In this document: piece by piece, positions 52,353 to 60,305 of the stretch
Numbering within the stretch: position 1 is the stretch's first letter
How the letters are laid out: each line of letters starts with the position of its first letter
Source of the DNA: VBAS01 sp964444975
GTDB taxonomy: Bacteria; Bacteroidota; Bacteroidia; Chitinophagales; Chitinophagaceae
Direction: 5' to 3'
Assembly: GCA_964444975.1 (NCBI GenBank)
Contig: CAYUJD010000007.1
Coordinates: 18,953-82,952, forward strand
DNA length: 64,000 bases
Position numbers and translations under genes: made by a program
Notes under the pieces: generated by a model
What the model saw: the letters and a program-made list of their open reading frames with translations, nothing else
The model's database searches: none
Told to the model about the DNA's origin: nothing

Positions 52353-53093
52353 TTACAATCCCAATACGGCTTTCAGTCGCGGATAACCTGTGCGGCTCAC
52401 CGGCACTTTGGCGCCGGAACGGAGAATGGCGACATGGCTGTCTTTTTCATACGGGTCAATCCGGGTGATTTGCTGAATATTGACAATAAAAGAACGGTGC
52501 GAACGGACAAACTGTGAAGCATCCAGTGCTTGTTCAAAATGACTCATGGTTTTGTTTTTAAGAAAATAACCGTCTTTGGTAAATACTTTTACAAAGTCAT
52601 CGGCCGCTTCAAGGTAATGCACTTCTTGGATGGGAATAATCTTAATCTTGCTTCCGTCTTTGATGACGATGCGCTGGCTCTGCGGCGGCACCAGCGAAGT
52701 TTCTTCCAGCAATTCTCTTGTGTTTTTATCGGCTGGTAAATTTTTCTGTTCTTTCCATTTCTGAATGGCCCGGTCAAATCGTTCCTGGTTGAACGGCTTC
52801 AGCAAATAATCAATGGCATGTGCTTCGAAAGCTTTGATGGCGTATTCATCAAAGGCAGTGGTGAAAATCACGGCCGGGGGAGTTTCAATCAGCTCCAGCA
52901 TTTCAAACCCGTTAATCTTTGGCATTTGAATGTCGAGAAAAATCAGGTCAGGTTTGTACTGCTGAATAGCTTTAAACCCTTCAAACCCGTTGCCGCACAC
53001 CTGTGCCACCACCAGGTCAGGGTGATGCTGCAGGTATTCTGTCACAATGCTCCTGGCCAGCGGCTCGTCGTCTATGATGATTACTTTATGCAT
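52353..53093 (-). CDS. LytTR family response regulator
   Basis: 246 aa. A receiver (about residues 1-120, with Asp54 in IFLDIQMPKING and YLLKPFN) and a LytTR DNA-binding domain (about 145-246) with KIKIIPIQEVHYLEAADDFVKV and FVRSHRSFIVNIQQI. It works as transcription factor for the LytS-type kinase gene 40 bp upstream on the same strand. The targets are not known, but the operon's LiaF-like and DUF4288 genes are candidates for self-regulation. Confidence 0.92.
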   Translation of the reverse strand: MHKVIIIDDEPLARSIVTEYLQHHPDLVVAQVCGNGFEGFKAIQQYKPDLIFLDIQMPKINGFEMLELIETPPAVIFTTAFDEYAIKAFEAHAIDYLLKPFNQERFDRAIQKWKEQKNLPADKNTRELLEETSLVPPQSQRIVIKDGSKIKIIPIQEVHYLEAADDFVKVFTKDGYFLKNKTMSHFEQALDASQFVRSHRSFIVNIQQITRIDPYEKDSHVAILRSGAKVPVSRTGYPRLKAVLGL

Positions 53094-53133
53094 GGAATGA
53101 AAATTTATTTGGGGGCAGGCAGGCGGCTAACCG

Positions 53134-54180
53134 TCAGCCTGCTGGATACTGAGGAATTTTCACTGTCGTCATAAATATATTGTCTTTTATTCCGGTGGTC
53201 AGCAGGTCATTTCTTGCATACAGCAGGTACAATCTCCTTTGCACAGATTGCAAACCAAAGCCGGTACCTTGTGTGCCCATAGAAGTTTCCGGATCGAAAG
53301 GATTGGTAACTTTCACCAGCAGGTTGCCATCGTCCCGGGTTGCATGCAGCCGGATGGCAATTTCATCAGTAGTATCGTAAAGCCCGAATTTGATGGCATT
53401 TTCCATAATGGGCTGCAGCAGCAATACCGGCAGTTTTGCATCTTCTGTTCCTTTTTCACATTCCATTTCGGCAGAAAGCCGGTGGCCGAATCGTACTTTT
53501 TCAATGTTCAGATACAGTTCAAGATGTTTCAGTTCTTCTTTCAGTGTCACCAGCTGGTGTTCTTCTTTGCGGATTGTGCCGCGGAGAAAATCGGAAAGCT
53601 GCTGCACCATTTTTCTTGCTTCATCGGGTTTGGCACCAATAAGGGCATTGATGCTGTTGAGGCTGTTGAACAGAAAATGGGGTTGCAATTGCTGGCGCAG
53701 CTTGAACAGCTCGGCTTCCCTTGCCAGCTTTTCTGCATCCTGTTTTATTTTTTCCTGCTCCTGCTGCTCCTGCCAGTTGAACCAGATGACGCTGATGAGT
53801 GTGATAATGCCCAGCAGCAGAAAATCAAGACTGGCCCTGATGATGAGGGACTGGTCAAAAAAATGTTCATATTCTTCGTTGTGATGAAACAATGCATTTA
53901 AAATAATACGTGTAAAAACAAGTACCAGCACGGTGAACACGATACACTTAAACAGGAGCTGAAAAGATTTTTCCCACTGCGGCAGGTAAAACCGCATCGA
54001 ATTAATCATGAGCAGGCAGGCGCCGAAAAGCAGCAGGTCGTTCACCAGGCTGTCGGCAATTGCTTTTTCCCAGCTGTGGCCGAACCAGCGCAGCAGGAAG
54101 ATATGATCAGCGATTACAATCAGCCAGCTGATGATAAAAATATTGCGGAACCGCGGTACCGAAAGTGGAGAGGCTGCCAT
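53134..54180 (-). CDS. LytS-type sensor histidine kinase
   Basis: 348 aa from the ATG at 54180; a GTG two codons upstream (54186) is possible. Four membrane segments are seen in the first 140 residues, then a short coiled coil rich in QEQEKIKQDAEKL. The His_kinase domain has QLQPHFLFNSLNSI (His168) and a C-terminal ATPase part with GTGFGLQSVQRRL. It is of the short, LytS/YehU-like type with no large extracellular sensor, so the signal is probably sensed in the membrane or passed by the LiaF-like partner. It sits upstream of its LytTR regulator. Confidence 0.9.
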   Translation of the reverse strand: MAASPLSVPRFRNIFIISWLIVIADHIFLLRWFGHSWEKAIADSLVNDLLLFGACLLMINSMRFYLPQWEKSFQLLFKCIVFTVLVLVFTRIILNALFHHNEEYEHFFDQSLIIRASLDFLLLGIITLISVIWFNWQEQQEQEKIKQDAEKLAREAELFKLRQQLQPHFLFNSLNSINALIGAKPDEARKMVQQLSDFLRGTIRKEEHQLVTLKEELKHLELYLNIEKVRFGHRLSAEMECEKGTEDAKLPVLLLQPIMENAIKFGLYDTTDEIAIRLHATRDDGNLLVKVTNPFDPETSMGTQGTGFGLQSVQRRLYLLYARNDLLTTGIKDNIFMTTVKIPQYPAG

Positions 54181-54182
54181 AG

Positions 54183-54542
54183 TCACACCAGTTGAAGCAG
54201 TTCATGTGAATCGGTATGAATAATGCCGGCGGCCTTGCTGTTTACAAAACCAATATAACGGTCCGCATCGTCCCGTTCTTCGATGCGGCTATACAGTTCG
54301 GCGCCGTCAATAAATTCGCCCAGCTTATACACCTCGCTTACGTTTATAAACTTCCACTGTACCAGTTGTTGTTTGGCATTATAAAAAGTTTCTTCTTCGC
54401 TTAGTCCTTTTTGCTGCATTTTGTAAAATGCTTCTTCTTTGCCGGCCGCTTTCACCAGCCGGAGCTGTTCATCAAACTGCGGGGTGTGATGGCCATCGCC
54501 ACAGATAATACGGAAAACCAATTTTGCAAGATACCAGTTCAT
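54183..54542 (-). CDS. DUF4288 family protein
   Basis: 119 aa from the ATG at 54542, because MNWYLAKLVFRIICGDGHHTPQFDEQLRL fits the usual DUF4288 start; an upstream frame adds 14 residues. The rest has EAFYKMQQKGLSEEETF and KFINVSEVYKLGEFIDGAELYSRI. Function is unknown. It lies between the LiaF-like protein (23 bp gap) and the LytS kinase, whose start it nearly meets. Together the four genes form an operon for membrane or envelope stress sensing, by inference. Confidence 0.75.
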   Translation of the reverse strand: MNWYLAKLVFRIICGDGHHTPQFDEQLRLVKAAGKEEAFYKMQQKGLSEEETFYNAKQQLVQWKFINVSEVYKLGEFIDGAELYSRIEERDDADRYIGFVNSKAAGIIHTDSHELLQLV

Positions 54543-54564
54543 AACAGTTGATTGAATAGTTAGG

Positions 54565-55347
54565 TTAATAGCTTTTGATATCAATACCGCCGAAAAGAAT
54601 GGTTCCTTTCAGCACCAGTGTTTTTTCGGGTTTGTCCTGCATCACTGTCATTTTTCTTTTATCGTCAATACCACCCAATATGGTAACGGCTTCTGACTTC
54701 AACTCCCAGTTGGAAGGAAGAATAAGTTTGGTACCGCCGAAAATATTCGTCACTTCGATAACGGCAGTGCCGGTGAAATCGGCCTGCGTAAGGTCCAGCT
54801 CGGTACCGCCGAAAATGTTTACCAGGTCACCGCCCCTAAAATTTTTTGAAAGAATATTTTTTTTCGAGCCGCCGAAAATATTGGTGCTGTCAATAAAATC
54901 TTCGCTGCTGATATCCGCCTCGGCGCCTGCCGGCTCAGATGCTGAATCTTTTTTTTCATCAACGTCATGCCATTTCCAGCGGCGTTTGGGTTTGAAGATG
55001 ATAAACAATCCCACAATGATAAGAGCTGTGGGCCACATATACCGGCGGAAGGTGAAATCAGGATAAATATCATTGACCAGGAAAACGCCGCCGATAAGAA
55101 CCAGTATCAGCCAGGTGACGTGACGAAACTGGTGCCGGATGCCGATAAAAACCCCCAGGGCGATTAACAACACCTGCCAGCTGAATAACCAGTCGGGGAA
55201 ATCCGTCAGCGTCGCTTTCATTAAGGCGGATACCCCGATAATTAAAATAAAAATACCGGTCCATATCCTGCCTTTACCGTCATGACGATGCATCCTGTTT
55301 TCCCAGTGCCTTCTTCTGGCTTCCCATCTTTCATCAATCCTTGTCAT
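54565..55347 (-). CDS. LiaF-like/DUF5668 membrane protein with repeated IFGG motifs
   Basis: 260 aa from the ATG at 55347 (MTRIDERWEARRRHWE); the open frame upstream is non-coding in character. Four membrane segments (about residues 28-115) end in an RWKWHDVDEKK loop. A beta-helical, LiaF-like C-terminal domain has five copies of the (N/T)IFGG or ILGGI motif: NIFGGSKK, NIFGGTEL, NIFGGTKL, TILGGIDD and ILFGGIDI. LiaF proteins inhibit cell-envelope-stress kinases in Firmicutes. This gene opens an operon with a LytS kinase and LytTR regulator, so it is a candidate negative partner for that kinase. Confidence 0.82.
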   Translation of the reverse strand: MTRIDERWEARRRHWENRMHRHDGKGRIWTGIFILIIGVSALMKATLTDFPDWLFSWQVLLIALGVFIGIRHQFRHVTWLILVLIGGVFLVNDIYPDFTFRRYMWPTALIIVGLFIIFKPKRRWKWHDVDEKKDSASEPAGAEADISSEDFIDSTNIFGGSKKNILSKNFRGGDLVNIFGGTELDLTQADFTGTAVIEVTNIFGGTKLILPSNWELKSEAVTILGGIDDKRKMTVMQDKPEKTLVLKGTILFGGIDIKSY

Positions 55348-55621
55348 AGCTATAAAATTTATTCCAAAGCTATGAGGTGAATGGTGAATGGGCAATAGTG
55401 TATGGGCTATGAGAGGGGGAGAAGTCGGTAAGCGGCGGATAATGACCGGTGAAAATGCCACCTTCAGAAATTAATACTTCATGTTTTTAATCCGCTGGAC
55501 AGGACAATTCATGGATATTGGGTATGGCAGCCAGTATGGTTCATGGTCTTTGGGTTTCGGAAAACCAACAATCAAAGCCCGTTGCCTAAACCGGCAGCCA
55601 GGACCAACACCAAAGACAAAT

Positions 55622-56989
55622 TCATATTGACCGCAGGTGCCAAGCTTTTGATTTGGTAAAAGCCCGGAGGCCCTGGTGTGATAAGGTGATGCCAAAACCG
55701 GAATGTTTTCTTCCGCTCCACGGTACGGCGGCGCTTACCCGGTCGCAGCAGTTCCAGTAACCGGTGCCGGCATTTATTTGATGTAAAATTTTTTCAGCTC
55801 TTTCTTTTGAAGCAGAATAAACAGAAGCAGTGAGTCCGTATTCAGTGTCCTTCATCAGTTCCATTGCTTCTTCATCGTCTTTCACTTTCATAATGCCGAT
55901 GATGGGGCCAAAGCTTTCTTCTTTTATCACAAGCATGTCATGGTTAACCTGTGTGAGAACTGTGGGTTCAAAAAAATATCCTGTACGGTTGATCCGTTTG
56001 CCGCCGGTAAGCAGCACAGCGCCTTTTTGAAGTGCATCGTTTACCTGCTGCTCCAGCACTTCCAGTTGTGCTTTTCTTGTCAGCGGCCCGATGTAAACAC
56101 CCTCTTCTGCAGGCATACCTGTTTTCCACGATTTTACTTCTTTCACAAAAGCATGGAGGTATTCATCATAAATTTTTTCATGCACATAAATTCTTTCCAC
56201 GGCGCAGCAGCTTTGCCCGTTGTTGTAAAAAGCTCCGTCGGCTGTAGCAGCCGCCACAGCGTTGATATCTTTCACATCATCGCAGACATACAGCGGGTCT
56301 TTGCCGCCCATCTCCAGCTGGCAGGGAACCATTTTCGGTGCGACAGTTTCATAAATATGTTTACCTGTCTTATATGAGCCGGTGAAAAAGTAACCATCAA
56401 AATCGAGTGGCAGCAGCAGCTCACCGGTTTCTTTTCCGCCAATGGCGGTATGGAAAATATTTTCCGGCACACCGGCTTTTTTCAGCAGGCGTTGCATTTC
56501 CAAACCGGTAAGCGTGGAATATTCCGAAGGTTTGTACATCACTGCATTGCCGGCAAGCAGGGCGGGCACAAACACATTCACACCCACCAGCCAGGGGTAG
56601 TTCCAGGCTGAAATATTGCAGACTACGCCCAGCGGCTCGTACGAAATTTTTTCCTGCAGGACTACGGTGTTTGTCATCAGCTCGTCGCTTAAATATTTTT
56701 CTGCATTTTCCAGCATCCATTTGATGCGGTTTCTTGCTCCGTTGATTTCGTTGCGTGATTGCTGCAGCGGTTTGCCCACTTCAGAAGTGAGGATGGAAGA
56801 AAGATGTTCTTTTTCTGCCTCAAGGAAAGTAAAAAAATTTTCCAGGATGGAAATTCTTTCAGTAAGAAGTTGGGCTGCCCATGAGGGCTGAGCGGTTTTT
56901 AAAGCAGTAAATTTTTTATCAAGTAATGAGGGATTGTCTTCCTGAACGCTGGCAATGATTACTTCAGAGGCTGGATTGATGATGTTCAT
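55622..56989 (-). CDS. NAD(P)-dependent aldehyde dehydrogenase (amino-alcohol/amine pathway)
   Basis: 455 aa, full length for the family. It shows the cofactor motif FFTGSYKTGKHI, catalytic Glu in CQLEMGGKDPLYV, catalytic Cys in NNGQSCCAVERIY and the ESFGPIIGIM segment. It oxidises an aldehyde to the acid. It is the last gene of the operon with the gamma-glutamyl ligase, alcohol dehydrogenase and C26 hydrolase, so the substrate is probably gamma-glutamyl-aminoacetaldehyde or a close relative. It starts 24 bp after the hydrolase gene. The minus-strand frame at 55471-55695 overlapping its end is not supported. Confidence 0.9.
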   Translation of the reverse strand: MNIINPASEVIIASVQEDNPSLLDKKFTALKTAQPSWAAQLLTERISILENFFTFLEAEKEHLSSILTSEVGKPLQQSRNEINGARNRIKWMLENAEKYLSDELMTNTVVLQEKISYEPLGVVCNISAWNYPWLVGVNVFVPALLAGNAVMYKPSEYSTLTGLEMQRLLKKAGVPENIFHTAIGGKETGELLLPLDFDGYFFTGSYKTGKHIYETVAPKMVPCQLEMGGKDPLYVCDDVKDINAVAAATADGAFYNNGQSCCAVERIYVHEKIYDEYLHAFVKEVKSWKTGMPAEEGVYIGPLTRKAQLEVLEQQVNDALQKGAVLLTGGKRINRTGYFFEPTVLTQVNHDMLVIKEESFGPIIGIMKVKDDEEAMELMKDTEYGLTASVYSASKERAEKILHQINAGTGYWNCCDRVSAAVPWSGRKHSGFGITLSHQGLRAFTKSKAWHLRSI

Positions 56990-57012
56990 ATTTCAAATTA
57001 ATATTTCTGGAA

Positions 57013-57717
57013 TCAATTTAGTTTCCGGGCCGCATTCACAAATGTATGTCTTATGTTTTTTGAAAAAGGTGATTCCGGATCTGTCATTCGTTCCGGGTGC
57101 CATTGCACCAGGCAGAGAAATGATCTGGTTTTATCAATCCGCTCCAGCGCTTCCGGTATTCCGTCAGGCGCCGAAGCGGAGATGCGGAGACCTTTGCCGG
57201 GGTCATCAGCACACTGATGATGATTGCTGTTGATCCAACCTTCTTTGCTTTGCACCAAACTGTAAAACCAGGATGATGGCATAACTTCCACCGGGTGATA
57301 CCTGTCTTTTCCATCAGGCAGTTTTGAATGACTGGGTTTTTTCCACGATGGTATATCGGGAATCAACGTACCTCCGTAAAAAACATTTGCAATCTGCAAT
57401 CCCCGGCAAATGCCCAACACCGGTAGCTGGTTGGCTTCAGCGTAATCAAGTAGCTTCAGTTCAAACTCATCTCTTCTTTCATCTACATCATATTTAAAGC
57501 AAAAATCAAAATGCTCCGGCTTGCCATAGAAGCGTGGATGCACATCTTCGCCACCGGTAAGCAACAGGCCACGACATTTTTTTATGTCGTCGGCATAATT
57601 ATCACGGTAACCAAGTTTCACCACTTCCACTTCATGGCTATAGTGCAGCATCCACTTACTGTAGTTGGCATATTTGCTGCAATCAGTCACTCCAATCGTC
57701 AGTTTAGCAGACATCAT
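57013..57717 (-). CDS. C26 gamma-glutamyl hydrolase (PuuD-like)
   Basis: 234 aa, class I glutamine-amidotransferase-like fold. It shows LLLTGGEDVHPRFYG, nucleophile Cys in LGICRGLQIANVF and the His/Glu pair in VQWHPERM. Such enzymes cleave gamma-glutamyl-GABA in putrescine catabolism. In this operon it would release glutamate from the oxidised gamma-glutamyl conjugate made by the neighbours. Its start nearly touches the alcohol dehydrogenase stop (2 bp). It has two ATGs at 57717 and 57714 and either can be used. Confidence 0.88.
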   Translation of the reverse strand: MMSAKLTIGVTDCSKYANYSKWMLHYSHEVEVVKLGYRDNYADDIKKCRGLLLTGGEDVHPRFYGKPEHFDFCFKYDVDERRDEFELKLLDYAEANQLPVLGICRGLQIANVFYGGTLIPDIPSWKKPSHSKLPDGKDRYHPVEVMPSSWFYSLVQSKEGWINSNHHQCADDPGKGLRISASAPDGIPEALERIDKTRSFLCLVQWHPERMTDPESPFSKNIRHTFVNAARKLN

Positions 57718-57718
57718 T

Positions 57719-58867
57719 CTACAGGGCTTTCAGGTAAAGTTGTTTGAAATCTTCTCTTGTTACAGGCTTCGGATTGTTGGGATGGGCAAAATCGGCAAGG
57801 GCAAGGTCGGCCAGTGTTTCAATATGCTCCTCCTTTGCCCCAATATCTCTTAGGTGATGAGGGATATTTATCTGTGCATTCAGCTCAAACAAAAATTTCA
57901 CCACCGCTTCGCCGCTTTCATTTTCCAGTTCCAGTGCTCTTGCCATGCGTCGGAATTTTTCTTCACAGCCTGCCATATTAAACTCCATGCCGTAAGGAAT
58001 ATTTACTGCATTGGCAAGCCCGTGATGTGTGTCGAGCAGGGAAGACAAGGGATGCGCCAGTGAGTGCACTACACCCAGGCCTTTCTGAAAGGCGATGGCG
58101 CCCATCATGGAAGCAATCAGCATCCGACTGCGGCTTTCCGTGTCGGGATTGTTTACAGCTTTCACCAGTGCATTCTTTATCAGGTACATTCCTTCCAGTG
58201 CAATGCCTTCGCAAGCAGGGTGCGGCATTTTGGCCAGGAATGCTTCCATATTGTGTGTAAGCGCATCCATTCCCGTGGCGGCGGTTATTGCAGCAGGCAG
58301 CTCCATCGTAAGCAGCGGGTCGGCAAAAACAATTTTCGCCATCAGTTTGGGTGAGAAAAGAATTTTTTTCTGGTGTGTCACGTCGTCGGAAATGATGGCG
58401 CTGCGTCCCACTTCACTTCCTGTACCGGCTGTGGTAGGGATAGTGATGAAATGCGGGACATCATTTGTTACATACACATCGCCACCAATGAGGTCATCGT
58501 ATTTAAACAAATCTTCCCGGTGATTTACACGCAGCACAATGGCACGGGCCACATCCAATGCCGCACCGCCGCCGATACCGATGACACAATCTCTTTCGCT
58601 CCCATCCCACACTTCGGTACCTTTATACACATCCGATTTTACCGGGTTTTTATGAATGTCGCAGAAAATTTCCGGTGAAATATGATAGCTGCGCAAATCT
58701 TCCATGATAGTTTTAAAGAAAGATAATTGTACCACATTCGAATCGGTGACCACCAGTGGTTTTTTTAAACCGTTCTGCTTCAGGTAAGCCGGCAGCTCAT
58801 TCACCGCACCGGCGCCAAAACGGATGGTGGTGGGGAAGTTGTATTGATAGATGCTGTTGAAGGTCAT
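57719..58867 (-). CDS. Iron-containing (group III) alcohol dehydrogenase
   Basis: 382 aa, full-length group III dehydrogenase with the NAD-binding GIGGGAALDVARAI, and metal ligands in the DALTHNMEAFLAK region and SLAHPLSSLLDTHHGLAN (His residues). It oxidises a primary alcohol to an aldehyde or the reverse. Putrescine-type PuuABCD operons carry a flavin oxidase (PuuB) at this step instead; a dehydrogenase fits an alcohol group such as that of gamma-glutamyl-ethanolamide. The 55 bp upstream hold a palindromic repeat copy. Confidence 0.9.
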   Translation of the reverse strand: MTFNSIYQYNFPTTIRFGAGAVNELPAYLKQNGLKKPLVVTDSNVVQLSFFKTIMEDLRSYHISPEIFCDIHKNPVKSDVYKGTEVWDGSERDCVIGIGGGAALDVARAIVLRVNHREDLFKYDDLIGGDVYVTNDVPHFITIPTTAGTGSEVGRSAIISDDVTHQKKILFSPKLMAKIVFADPLLTMELPAAITAATGMDALTHNMEAFLAKMPHPACEGIALEGMYLIKNALVKAVNNPDTESRSRMLIASMMGAIAFQKGLGVVHSLAHPLSSLLDTHHGLANAVNIPYGMEFNMAGCEEKFRRMARALELENESGEAVVKFLFELNAQINIPHHLRDIGAKEEHIETLADLALADFAHPNNPKPVTREDFKQLYLKAL

Positions 58868-58900
58868 CCCAGAAAGTTTTTTATTTATGAATCTTCATTG

Positions 58901-58921
58901 CTCCCCTTTAGGGGCTGGGGG
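58901..58921. repeat. GCCCCCAGCCCCT-type palindromic repeat copy
   Basis: CTCCCCTTTAGGGGCTGGGG G, read on the minus strand, is the same unit as at 41549 and 31398 with a variant CAGCC core. It sits between the gamma-glutamyl ligase and alcohol dehydrogenase genes. Confidence 0.75.
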
Positions 58922-58922
58922 T

Positions 58923-60305
58923 TTAAATAATTTCAAAATATCTTTTCAACTCCCAATCTGTGATTTTTTTGTCATCCGGTTCCGAAACATCTTTCACGTA
59001 CTGCCGCCATTCCCATTCTCTTGTCAGAGTAAAGTGTTCAACAAAGTTCTCACCAAATAACTCTTTGGCAATAGTAGATTCTTTCATTTTATTAGTTGCT
59101 TCTTCCAGGTTGCGTGGCAGTATGCCGTATTTTGCATCGCGGTAGCCGTTGCCGGTTGTCGGCGGCTGTTTCAGCTCCAGGTTATTTTTTATTCCATAAA
59201 GACCCGAAGCAAGACAGCCGGCCATAGCGAGATAAGGATTGACATCGGAGCCCACTACTCTTGTTTCCAGCCGTGCTGATTTTTTATTGTTGTTCAGTAC
59301 ACGTAAGGCAACCGTTCTGTTATCTATTCCCCATGTAAGTGTGGTGGGGGCCCAGGCGCCTTCCACCAGCCGCTTGTAGCTGTTGATGGTGGGTGCATAC
59401 ATGGGCAGAATATGCGGCAGGCAAAACAGCTGACCAGCCACATAACTTTTCATCAACGCACTCATCCGGTACTCATCATTTTTGTCAAAAAAAAGATTTT
59501 TCTCTGCATTGTTATCCCACAAACTTTGATGCACATGCCCGCTGCAGCCCGGCAGGTTTTCATTCCACTTGGCCATGAAGGTGGCGATGATACCATGCTT
59601 ATATGCAATTTCTTTCACGGCAGTTTTAAAAAGCGTTGCCCTGTCGGCGGCTTCCAGAATTTTTTCATATTCGATGGCCGCTTCATACACACCGGGTCCC
59701 GTTTCAGTATGCAAGCCTTCCAGCGGCACATCAAATTTTTTCAATAGGGTAAACAGGTCGCTCATAAAATCATTACGGAATGTGCTGCGCAAAATGGAAT
59801 AGCCAAACATGCCCGGTGAAAGCGGGGTCATGTTGCGGAATCCTTTTTGCTGAAGTGTGAAAGGTGTTTCCGAAAAATTGAACCACTCAAACTCCTGCGA
59901 AAAAAAAGGGGTGAAGCCCGCTTCCTTGCATTGTGCTTCAATTTTGCGAAGCAGTTGCCGCGGGCACACATAAAGGGGTTCATTGTTTTCATTCAAAAAA
60001 TCGCCGAGGAAAAAAGGCAGGTCATCTTCCCAGGGAATTTTTCTGAACGTGTTTATATCAATCTTTACCGCCGCATCGGGATAGCCGGTATGCCAGCCGG
60101 TGTATTTTACATTGTCGTAAGCCGCATCGTTCATGTCCCAGCCGAAAACCACATCGCAGAAACCGAGGCGGCCTTGCATCACGGAAAAAAATTTTTCGGT
60201 GGAAATATATTTTCCCCGCAGCACAGCATCTGTATCCGTAATCGCCAGCTTTACTTTTCCTGAAGGATGATTTTTTACATATTCAAGGATTTGTTTTTTA
60301 TTCAT
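58923..60305 (-). CDS. Glutamine-synthetase-like gamma-glutamyl ligase (PuuA/GlnA4 type)
   Basis: 460 aa, glutamine-synthetase fold of the non-ammonia branch. It has FFSQEFEWFNF, ETGPGVYEAAI, CSGHVHQSLWD and NSYKRLVEGAWAPTTLTWGIDNRT, the last typical of PuuA/GlnA3/GlnA4-like ligases. These join glutamate's gamma carboxylate to amines such as putrescine or ethanolamine using ATP. The first codons overlap the permease stop by 8 bp, so import and ligation are coupled. Choice of amine cannot be read from the sequence; the permease and the absence of PuuB and PuuE support ethanolamine. Confidence 0.85.
   Translation of the reverse strand: MNKKQILEYVKNHPSGKVKLAITDTDAVLRGKYISTEKFFSVMQGRLGFCDVVFGWDMNDAAYDNVKYTGWHTGYPDAAVKIDINTFRKIPWEDDLPFFLGDFLNENNEPLYVCPRQLLRKIEAQCKEAGFTPFFSQEFEWFNFSETPFTLQQKGFRNMTPLSPGMFGYSILRSTFRNDFMSDLFTLLKKFDVPLEGLHTETGPGVYEAAIEYEKILEAADRATLFKTAVKEIAYKHGIIATFMAKWNENLPGCSGHVHQSLWDNNAEKNLFFDKNDEYRMSALMKSYVAGQLFCLPHILPMYAPTINSYKRLVEGAWAPTTLTWGIDNRTVALRVLNNNKKSARLETRVVGSDVNPYLAMAGCLASGLYGIKNNLELKQPPTTGNGYRDAKYGILPRNLEEATNKMKESTIAKELFGENFVEHFTLTREWEWRQYVKDVSEPDDKKITDWELKRYFEII

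Noticed and set aside
55471..55695. 74-codon minus-strand frame between the LiaF-like and aldehyde dehydrogenase genes
   Set aside because: It overlaps the end of the aldehyde dehydrogenase gene, has no family likeness and no sensible composition.
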